Source: Spirochaetaceae bacterium
GTDB taxonomy: Bacteria; Spirochaetota; Spirochaetia; DSM-2461
Reading direction: 5' to 3'
DNA: 6,786 bases
Assembly (NCBI GenBank): GCA_003246505.1
Contig: QKAI01000056.1
Span: 1 to 6,786, forward strand
Positions 1 to 5,484 of this stretch are shown here, one piece after another (positions within the stretch are counted from its first letter, which is position 1; each line of letters starts with the position of its first letter). The position numbers were made by a program, and so were the translations under genes. Under the pieces are notes generated by a model. The model worked only from the letters and a program-made list of their open reading frames with translations. It did not search any database and had not been told where the DNA came from.

Positions 1-30
1 AGAAAATTTTAAGAAATCATAAAAATCCCC

Positions 31-62
31 TTGCCTCTCCCCTATAGGGGAGGGTTTATCCT
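31..62 (+). promoter_or_regulatory. MerR-type promoter with palindromic operator between long-spaced -35 and -10
   Basis: A -35-like TTGCCT (31-36) and a -10-like TATCCT (57-62) are separated by 20 bp, too long for an ordinary sigma70 promoter but normal for promoters that MerR-family activators untwist (19-20 bp). The spacer contains a perfect 16-bp palindrome, CTCCCCTATAGGGGAG (37-52), starting directly after the -35. From memory it closely resembles operators of the drug-responsive MerR proteins BmrR/BltR (CTCCCCT...AGGGGAG). An AT-rich stretch (1-27) lies just upstream. Transcription would start near 69-70, leaving a short leader before the Shine-Dalgarno sequence at 82-88. The third gene of the operon encodes a BmrR-like MerR protein, the natural partner. 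The palindrome could also form an RNA hairpin, but no U-run follows, so a terminator is unlikely. Confidence 0.75.
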
Positions 63-96
63 TAATTCACCGGGTGAACAAAAGGAGGAAATGAGT

Positions 97-1146
97 ATGA
101 TTGACGGGTTTACGGCCCATAGGGGTTCCCATTGCGAAAGCAGCGCCATGTTGAATTTACTGAGCCATCAGGGTTACCGAATCGGGGAGGAACAGATCAT
201 AGGGGCCGGTTCCGCCCTGGGCTTCTTTCTCGGGTCCACCCCCTTTCCCTTCCTCGGGGGGAGATCCCTAAGGCTGAAAGAGAATTTTGAAGAGTCCACG
301 GGTATCGCACTGCGAGGGGGGAGCGAAGAGACCGACGGAAGGGGCTGGGAGAAAATTTTCGACTTGATTGCCCGGGGCATCCCCGTGGTTCTCCGGGTAG
401 ACATGAGGTACCTTCCCTACCTGTACGGGGGAAAATATGGCCCCCGGCACATGTCCTTCGGATGGCACATGGTCTGTCTCTGCGGATGGGATGGGGACCG
501 CCGAATAGCTTTTCTCACCGATACGGATCGCACTGGGCCACAGGAGATACGGCTCAGGGATCTGGACAGGGCCCGCTTCAGCAAAACGAAGATCTTTCCC
601 CCTGGGGGGGAATATTACTGGACGGAAAAGGCTAAGCCGGACTTCTCCTTTGATTGGGAGAGGATAGCCCTGGAATCCCTCGACAGAACGGAACAGGCCA
701 TGGGAGAGGCTCCCCCCCCGGGGGATGAGCTCACCGGCCTGGACGGTCTATCCCGCTATGCCGGAGCCCTCGCCGCTCTGGACAGGCGGGTGAAGCCCTA
801 TCTGCTGGCTCCGGTCCTGGCTTTCCATTACGGGTGTATCGAAACGAACGGAACGGGTGGGGCGGCGTTCAGGAAAATGTATTACCATTTCCTTAAGGAA
901 GCCGGAGAGGCATCGGGCAACGTCTATCTCCTGGCTGCGGCGAATCTGCTCCGACCGGCCATGGAGGGATGGACCGAACTGGCGCTAGCCATGATGGAGG
1001 CCTCCCGGGACCGGGTCGCCCTGGGGAGAGGGGAAAAGCGCAGGGCTACCCTGGGGTCCCTCTCCCGCATAGGGGAGAGGATTTACGAAGGGGAGAAAAA
1101 GTTTTATTCCCTCATAGAAGAGCAAAGGAGAGTCAAGAGTGAATGA
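97..1146 (+). CDS. BtrH-like cysteine acyltransferase/peptidase-fold protein (BtrH_N + DUF4872)
   Basis: A 349-residue soluble protein with no signal peptide or membrane segment. Seen: near the N-terminus G-S-H12-C13-E-S-S, the hallmark of the BtrH N-terminal domain, then H124 in GWHMVCLCGWD and D142/D144 in FLTDTDR. These give a plausible Cys-His-Asp triad of a papain/C39-like fold. About residues 155-330 are helix-rich and match the DUF4872 domain that usually follows BtrH_N. Known: BtrH of butirosin synthesis moves an acyl group from an acyl-carrier protein onto an aminoglycoside amine; most relatives are uncharacterised. No carrier protein or antibiotic genes are seen here, so acyl transfer, amide hydrolysis or ligand binding are all open. 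The start ATG at 97 is chosen because AAGGAGG (82-88) lies 8 nt before it; the ATG at 91 is too close, and a start at 31 would fall in the -35 box. It is first in a three-gene operon and overlaps the next gene by 8 bp. An in-frame run of eight C followed by five G lies at 712-724. Confidence 0.8.
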   Translation: MIDGFTAHRGSHCESSAMLNLLSHQGYRIGEEQIIGAGSALGFFLGSTPFPFLGGRSLRLKENFEESTGIALRGGSEETDGRGWEKIFDLIARGIPVVLRVDMRYLPYLYGGKYGPRHMSFGWHMVCLCGWDGDRRIAFLTDTDRTGPQEIRLRDLDRARFSKTKIFPPGGEYYWTEKAKPDFSFDWERIALESLDRTEQAMGEAPPPGDELTGLDGLSRYAGALAALDRRVKPYLLAPVLAFHYGCIETNGTGGAAFRKMYYHFLKEAGEASGNVYLLAAANLLRPAMEGWTELALAMMEASRDRVALGRGEKRRATLGSLSRIGERIYEGEKKFYSLIEEQRRVKSE

Positions 1147-1750
1147 TAAAATCAATTTGAAGAAAATCTACGCCCAGTGTTACGGGGCTAAGGAGGAGGT
1201 TGGGCTGATAGAGATCCCACCCCTCACCTATATCGGCTATGAGGGAATCGGGGCGCCCTATTCTCCTGCGTTTCAGGAGGCCATGACCGTTCTTTACGGG
1301 TTGGTCTATACGGTTAAGTTTCAATGCAAGGGGGAAGGCCGGGACTTTGTCGTTATGCCCCTTGAAGGGCAGTGGTGGTCGGAGATACCGGAAAAGTTCC
1401 GGGAAACGGAGAAGGATGAGTGGCGCTGGAAAGTCATGATCCCCGTCCCGGACTTTGTGGACGGCACCCTCTTTGAACGGGGACGATCCGCGCTGAGCCA
1501 GAGGAAGAACCCGCCCGGGCTCGAACGGGCCGTGCTTGAGGTAGTCGCCGACGGACTGTCCGCCCAGTTTCTCTACCGGGGCCCCTATGCAAAGGAAGGG
1601 CCATACATAGAGAGGATGCACCGGTATATCGAAGATGCAGGGTATAGACTCCGGAGCAGGCACAGGGAGATCTATCTGAACAGTCCCCAGAGGGTAACCT
1701 CGGAGGAGAAACTCCGGACGATTATCCGGCAGCCCGTGGAGAAAGGGTAG
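1139..1750 (+). CDS. Stand-alone GyrI-like small-molecule-binding domain protein
   Basis: A 203-residue cytoplasmic protein of the GyrI-like (SOUL/SHS2-type effector-binding) superfamily, in the subgroup of free-standing ~200-residue proteins. Seen: an N-terminal lead segment, MPLEGQWW (73-80), a central EKDEWRWKVMI strand (91-101), the FLYRGPYAKEGPYIERM strand-helix (144-160) and the typical C-terminal HREIYLNSPQR (175-185) followed by EEKLRTIIRQPV. Known: related domains bind hydrophobic or cationic drugs in BmrR-type regulators; some stand-alone members protect cells from toxins by binding, and some are reported to hydrolyse cyclopropanoid compounds. Which applies here cannot be told. The GTG start at 1139 has AAAGGAG at 1124-1130 with 8-nt spacing and overlaps the stop of the preceding gene, so the two are probably translationally coupled. 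A MerR regulator with a second GyrI-like domain follows after 53 bp. Confidence 0.85.
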   Translation: MNDKINLKKIYAQCYGAKEEVGLIEIPPLTYIGYEGIGAPYSPAFQEAMTVLYGLVYTVKFQCKGEGRDFVVMPLEGQWWSEIPEKFRETEKDEWRWKVMIPVPDFVDGTLFERGRSALSQRKNPPGLERAVLEVVADGLSAQFLYRGPYAKEGPYIERMHRYIEDAGYRLRSRHREIYLNSPQRVTSEEKLRTIIRQPVEKG

Positions 1751-1763
1751 AAACGGCTGTTCA

Positions 1764-1801
1764 TTCCCTTCCGGTCATAGTAGAATTGTACCGGGAGGGG
1801 A
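1764..1801 (+). promoter_or_regulatory. Predicted RNA hairpin sequestering the merR-gene Shine-Dalgarno
   Basis: Bases 1764-1775 (TTCCCTTCCGGT) can pair with 1790-1801 (ACCGGGAGGGGA) as a continuous 12-bp stem containing two G-U pairs, around a 14-nt loop. The right arm contains the whole GGGAGG (1793-1798) that serves the GTG at 1804. If formed in the mRNA it would block initiation on the regulator gene until a ribosome ending the preceding gene at 1750, or another factor, opens it. No U-run follows, so it is not an intrinsic terminator. Pyrimidine/purine-rich words are common in this DNA, so chance pairing remains possible. Confidence 0.4.
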
Positions 1802-1803
1802 CC

Positions 1804-2613
1804 GTGCTGACCATCGGCGAATTTTCCCGGACCGTCCGACTATCGGTGAAGACGCTCCGGTTTTATCAGGAAGAGGGGATTCTCATGCCTGTCCGGGTGG
1901 ATGACGCAACCGGGTACCGCTTTTACGACGAAAACTCCTATGAGAGGGCGGAGGCCATACTGACCCTCAAGGAAATGGGTTTTTCCCTTAAGGAGATAAG
2001 GACAATCTTCCGGGATTGCGCCGCCGAGGAGGACCTGCGAAGCTTCATCGATGCGAAGCTCCGGGATATCCGGGCCCGGAAGGAGGAACTGGCCCGGCTG
2101 GAGAGACGACTCGCCTCCTATGAAAGGCTGATCGATTCGGAATCCCCCGCCTATTCCTGGGACATAGGAGAGATAGAACTGACCATCCCCCATTTCCTAT
2201 CCCTTCCGATCAGGGGCAGCTACGATCTCATTAGTGACGCCTTCCGTAAGCTTTACCGGAAAGCCGGTCGCTACAGCCAGGGGAAGCCCTTCTGTTTCTT
2301 CCACGACAGGGAGTACCGGGAGGAGGACGCTTCCCTGGAGGTTGTGCTTGAAACGGAGAGGGAGCAAACCGTACCGGGACTGAAGACGGGGAAAATGGAG
2401 GGGCTGAAAGCGGTCAAGGCCGTCTATACAGGTCCCTACGGGGGACAGGGATCGGTTTATCTGAAACTTTTCGGCTACTGCAGCAGTAGGGGTTACATTC
2501 CGGCGGAACCGATCATAGAGCACTACGTGAAGGGTCCGGGGCTCGTCTTCCGGGGGAATCCCCAGAACTATCTGACCGAGTGCATCATTCCCGTCCGGAC
2601 CGGCAGTACCTGA
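1804..2613 (+). CDS. MerR-family activator with GyrI-like effector domain (BmrR/BltR type)
   Basis: A 269-residue transcription regulator. Seen: an N-terminal winged helix-turn-helix (residues 2-70: LTIGEFSRTVRLSVKTLRFYQEEG, then TGYRFYDENSY and LKEMGFSLKEIRTIF); a charged coiled-coil dimerisation helix (about 78-111, KLRDIRARKEELARLERRL); and a C-terminal GyrI-like ligand pocket (about 122-267) with AVYTGPYGGQGSVYLKLFGY and a final LTECIIPV strand. There is no metal-binding cysteine pattern, so an organic ligand is expected, as for BmrR, BltR or Mta; E259 in the last strand is a candidate ligand-contacting acid. MerR activators bend promoters with 19-20 bp spacers, exactly the arrangement at 31-62, so autoregulation of its own operon is inferred. 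The GTG at 1804 is preferred over an upstream in-frame TTG at 1786 because GGGAGG (1793-1798) precedes it by 5 nt and the MerR fold begins here. The 3' end overlaps the opposing GNAT gene by 29 bp. Confidence 0.9.
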   Translation: MLTIGEFSRTVRLSVKTLRFYQEEGILMPVRVDDATGYRFYDENSYERAEAILTLKEMGFSLKEIRTIFRDCAAEEDLRSFIDAKLRDIRARKEELARLERRLASYERLIDSESPAYSWDIGEIELTIPHFLSLPIRGSYDLISDAFRKLYRKAGRYSQGKPFCFFHDREYREEDASLEVVLETEREQTVPGLKTGKMEGLKAVKAVYTGPYGGQGSVYLKLFGYCSSRGYIPAEPIIEHYVKGPGLVFRGNPQNYLTECIIPVRTGST

Positions 2614-3448
2614 ACTCCGCCTCTGTCACAAAGCCCGCGTCCTCGTAGAGCTTCAGGGCGTTCAGATTGTCGGTCTGCACTTCCAGGACGATCTTCTTCC
2701 CCTCCCCCTTCAGGATCTCCACCACCCGGGTCAGGACGAACTTCCCGATCCCCTTACCGCGGAAGGGGGCATCGATGCAGAAGCCGTGGATGTAATTCCG
2801 CTCCGGCTCCCGGTAAACCCCGATCATGCCGATGACCCCGTCCCCGGAGGAGACGGTGTAGAAGGTCCGACGGGGGCTGTGAAGAAAATCCTCCATCAGG
2901 GCCAGGGCCTCCTCCCATTCGTCCCCGAAGGCCCGGGCGTTGATGGCGGCCAGGGTTTCCTTTTGCGCGTCCCGTGCCGGGGCTAGGGTAATATCGGACC
3001 TTTCAGGGCTCGGTTCTCCCTCCCCCTGTCTGTAACCCATCAGAAATTCGGAATACTCGTAAGCGGCCCCAAGATGGTCCAGAGTCTGCCGCCCGCTCCG
3101 GGAATTCCCGTCGCATACGAAGAGGAGGGAACGGATCTCCCTGCGGCGGATCTCCTCCAAAGCCCGGTCCAGGAGGGTTCGGAAGCAGCCCGTCCCCCTT
3201 CTGTCCGGCCGGGTCAGGGCGACGATCTCACCCTCCGCCTTGCTATGGGAGAAGAGGCTCAGGGAGGCGGCGAGCTCTCCCTCCTCGTAGAGGAGAAAGG
3301 TATTCAGATCCTCCTCCCCCCCGAAATCGTCCACCTGGTCGAAGACATAGTGGGTCCCGTCATAGCCGTTGCACCGTTTATACAGGCCTGTCACCTCACC
3401 GGCCCTGCCGGGGGCAAGCACCCTTTCGGCGATAATCTCTCTTGTCAT
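2585..3448 (-). CDS. Tandem GNAT-family N-acetyltransferase
   Basis: A 287-residue cytoplasmic protein with two GNAT folds, each able in principle to bind acetyl-CoA. Seen: the N-terminal half has VALTRPDRRGTGCFRTLL (about 77-93) with the R-x-x-G-x-G/A pyrophosphate loop; the C-terminal half has FCIDAPFRGKGIGKFVL with RGKGIG near 230-235, followed by LEVQTDNLNALKLYEDAGF, the classic GNAT C-terminal strand and helix. The C-terminal copy is the more canonical and is probably the catalytic one. Tandem GNATs include mycothiol synthase, but nothing here ties this protein to thiols; the substrate is unknown. The ATG at 3448 is chosen over an in-frame GTG at 3472 because a GGAAGGGG sequence (3455-3462 on the reverse strand) precedes it, and the GTG would sit inside the -10 box of the predicted promoter. 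It appears to be a single-gene unit, divergent from the chemoreceptor gene and overlapping the MerR gene tail-to-tail. Confidence 0.85.
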   Translation of the reverse strand: MTREIIAERVLAPGRAGEVTGLYKRCNGYDGTHYVFDQVDDFGGEEDLNTFLLYEEGELAASLSLFSHSKAEGEIVALTRPDRRGTGCFRTLLDRALEEIRRREIRSLLFVCDGNSRSGRQTLDHLGAAYEYSEFLMGYRQGEGEPSPERSDITLAPARDAQKETLAAINARAFGDEWEEALALMEDFLHSPRRTFYTVSSGDGVIGMIGVYREPERNYIHGFCIDAPFRGKGIGKFVLTRVVEILKGEGKKIVLEVQTDNLNALKLYEDAGFVTEAEFRYCRSGRE

Positions 3449-3470
3449 CCCTCTTCCCCTTCCTTTTGTC

Positions 3471-3499
3471 ACTATAGCACACCGGGCACCCCCTGTCCC
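3471..3499 (-). promoter_or_regulatory. Sigma70-like promoter of the GNAT gene
   Basis: Read on the reverse strand, GGGACA (3494-3499) and TATAGT (3471-3476) are separated by 17 bp and match the -35 and -10 consensus at four and five of six positions. Transcription would begin near 3464, about 16 nt before the ATG at 3448, leaving room for the Shine-Dalgarno sequence only. An imperfectly understood small inverted repeat, CCCGG/CCGGG (3497-3510), touches the -35 box and could be an operator, though it is short. Confidence 0.5.
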
Positions 3500-3515
3500 G
3501 GAGGACCGGGCTAAT

Positions 3516-3542
3516 GAAAAAAAATGGTGTAATTTTTTTTTC
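3516..3542. other. A8/T9 inverted tract in the divergent intergenic region
   Basis: A run of eight A (3517-3524) and a run of nine T (3533-3541), bounded by G3516 and C3542, form a 9-bp inverted repeat around a 9-nt centre. It lies between the divergent GNAT and chemoreceptor genes, upstream of the position where a chemoreceptor promoter should be. Such tracts commonly make DNA bent or act as an UP-like element; a transcript hairpin of A-U pairs alone would be weak. The remainder of this 161-bp gap (3449-3609) contains no gene that I can see. Confidence 0.35.
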
Positions 3543-3609
3543 GCTATCTATTCTGGGAATCCGTGATATTCTTTTCTTGACGTAGGATTTTTTTAACAAA
3601 GGAGAGGCT

Positions 3610-5484
3610 ATGTCGACCAGAACAAAACTTATATTAATCGTACTGCTCACATCCATTGCCGGAGCATCCACCATTTTTGTAAATAGTCTTGTGCTGCGGC
3701 CCGTGAAGCATATCGAGGAGGAAACGGAAATTCTCGATAATCTCAAAATCAGCTTCATCAAGTATATCGCCCAGGCGAATCAGCTTGTGATCCAGGATTT
3801 CCAAGCCCAGAACGGGCTCGTAGAAGAGTCCCGCCAGGAACTGGACAGGGCTTTCGCCCAGATAGGGGAGCTGCAATACCTGCCGGCCATCGACGGGAAG
3901 ATCCGGTCCTCCCTGGATACGATAAGTCTCTTTGCCACCACCCTGGGGGTCGCCCAGAAATCCCTGGACGGCAGAATCGCCGGCATCATCGAAGCGGGAG
4001 AGCTGTACCTGGGCAAGGGAAAGACCTTCACCATATTCCAGCTGGGCTGGGGCACGGCGGATATCAGCCCCGAAGGGGCGGATATGATCAAGGAACGAAT
4101 TTTCTTCCTTTCCGCCGGGATAGTAGCCCTCAACAAGAACGCCGCCATCATACTGGAGAATCTGGACTCCCAGTACGCCAGCATCACCGAGGAGATAGAA
4201 AGGTATGAATCCCGGGCCCGGAAAACCCTGGTCATCATCCTCCTGGTCATCCTGACCGTCCCCATGGTTATCGCCCTGTTCATAGCCAACATGCTGGCCG
4301 ACCGAATCCGCAAGATAGAGGTGGGCATCTCACGCATGAAGAACGGCGATCTGGCGGACCGCATAGAGATAAGCAGCAACGACGAGATGGGCCGGTTGAG
4401 CAGAAACGTGAATGACTTCACCGACGCCCTGAGCCTGTCCATCCTGCAGATACAGGAGGCCTCCCGGACGAATACGGAGAATACGGACCGGATGCGCACC
4501 ACCGTGGAACTGGTTTCCCAGGCCTATACCCAGGCGACCGCCTCGGCCCAGTCCATCTGCGAAGAGATGAACAGCCTGGACCGGTCCGTGGGAATCACCG
4601 AGGAGGCGGCCCGGTCCGTTGACCGGCAGCTGGGGAATCTGGACAGCGTGCTGAGCGACCAGGTCTCCATGATAGAGGAGGCCAGCGCCTCCATTTCGGA
4701 GATGATCGCCTCCATCAGCAGCGTGAGCGACATAACCCTGCGCAAGAAGGAGTCCCTGTCCAAACTGGTGGAAGTCTCCCGGGAGGGGGGATCCCGCCTT
4801 GATGAGACGAACCGGGTGATCTCCACGGTGCACGAAAGCATAGAGGAGATACAGGATACCACGAGCATCATCGCGAATATCGCCTCCCGGACCAATCTCC
4901 TGGCCATGAACGCCGCCATTGAGGCGGCCCACGCGGGAGAGGCGGGCCGGGGATTCTCCGTTGTGGCCGAGGAGATTCGCAAGCTGGCCGAGGCGACCAC
5001 GGTCAATTCCAAGCGCATCGGGGGGGTTATGAAATCCATCATCGGGAATATCGAGGATGCGGTGGAATCGGGGACGAACACGGGGGCCGTTTTCGAGAGG
5101 GTCGACCGGGAGGTCAGCGAAACATCCGCCTCCTTCGACGAGATAGCCAGCAGCATGTCGGAACTGAAAATGGGGGGCACCCAGATTCTGGACGCCATGG
5201 GAAGGCTCAACGATATTTCCGGCCAGGTTCAGGACAGCGATGTCGCCATGAGGGAGGCCTTCGACGCCAATAAACGGGCCATAGAAGAGGTGGATCATGT
5301 CTCCCAGGTCACGGTGGAACGGGTCAAGCAGATAACCGAAGCCCTGGAAACCCTGGCCGGTGAGATGGCCAGGGTCACCGCCGTAACGGAGAAGGCCGAC
5401 GCCATCTCCGAAACCCTGCGGATGGAAGTGAAGAAGTTCGTCCTGAGCGGGGATCGGAATCAACCGGCCGATCTAGCCTCTTAG
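3610..5484 (+). CDS. Transmembrane methyl-accepting chemotaxis protein (4HB-like sensor, HAMP, MCP signalling domain)
   Basis: A complete 624-residue chemoreceptor that would relay a ligand signal to CheW/CheA and the flagellar motor. Seen in order: TM1 (about 6-29), a mostly helical extracytoplasmic sensor of about 175 residues (30-204) compatible with a four-helix bundle, TM2 (about 206-229), HAMP (about 229-280, with NDEMGRLSRNVNDF), and a long coiled-coil signalling domain whose hairpin tip runs from I420 to E461 (SRTNLLAMNAAIEAAHAGEA, then GRGFSVVAEEIRKLAE). E356-E357 in MIEEASAS is a candidate methylation pair. There is no NWETF-type C-terminal pentapeptide for CheR/CheB docking. The tip wording suggests a spirochaete. 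AAAGGAG (3598-3604) lies 5 nt before the ATG. No convincing sigma70 or sigma28 promoter was found. The 3' end overlaps the opposing GH105 gene by 12 bp. The ligand is unknown; a sugar is possible given the neighbour but unsupported. Confidence 0.95.
   Translation: MSTRTKLILIVLLTSIAGASTIFVNSLVLRPVKHIEEETEILDNLKISFIKYIAQANQLVIQDFQAQNGLVEESRQELDRAFAQIGELQYLPAIDGKIRSSLDTISLFATTLGVAQKSLDGRIAGIIEAGELYLGKGKTFTIFQLGWGTADISPEGADMIKERIFFLSAGIVALNKNAAIILENLDSQYASITEEIERYESRARKTLVIILLVILTVPMVIALFIANMLADRIRKIEVGISRMKNGDLADRIEISSNDEMGRLSRNVNDFTDALSLSILQIQEASRTNTENTDRMRTTVELVSQAYTQATASAQSICEEMNSLDRSVGITEEAARSVDRQLGNLDSVLSDQVSMIEEASASISEMIASISSVSDITLRKKESLSKLVEVSREGGSRLDETNRVISTVHESIEEIQDTTSIIANIASRTNLLAMNAAIEAAHAGEAGRGFSVVAEEIRKLAEATTVNSKRIGGVMKSIIGNIEDAVESGTNTGAVFERVDREVSETSASFDEIASSMSELKMGGTQILDAMGRLNDISGQVQDSDVAMREAFDANKRAIEEVDHVSQVTVERVKQITEALETLAGEMARVTAVTEKADAISETLRMEVKKFVLSGDRNQPADLAS

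Noticed and set aside
35..54. Hairpin CTCCCC-TATA-GGGGAG read as an intrinsic terminator of an upstream gene
   Set aside because: It is not followed by a U-run and sits exactly between -35 and -10 elements, so an operator explains it better.
97..1146. Butirosin or other aminoglycoside biosynthesis cluster suggested by the BtrH-like protein
   Set aside because: No acyl-carrier protein, cyclotransferase, glycosyltransferase or aminotransferase gene occurs in the window; only the fold family is shared.
1760..1786. Internal promoter for the MerR gene (TTCATT and TAGAAT)
   Set aside because: The boxes are 15 bp apart and poorly matched; co-transcription from the operon promoter is simpler.
3565..3570. 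GATATT as a -10 box for the chemoreceptor gene
   Set aside because: Only four of six bases match and no -35 lies at a sensible distance; TTGACG at 3577-3582 has no -10 at 16-18 bp either, and no sigma28 or sigma54 pattern fits.
4330..5463. Long open frame of 377 codons on the - strand inside the chemoreceptor gene
   Set aside because: Its translation is low-complexity (rich in G, H, L, P) with no recognisable domain, and it lies antisense to a clear MCP with full HAMP and signalling motifs; it is a codon-bias shadow.
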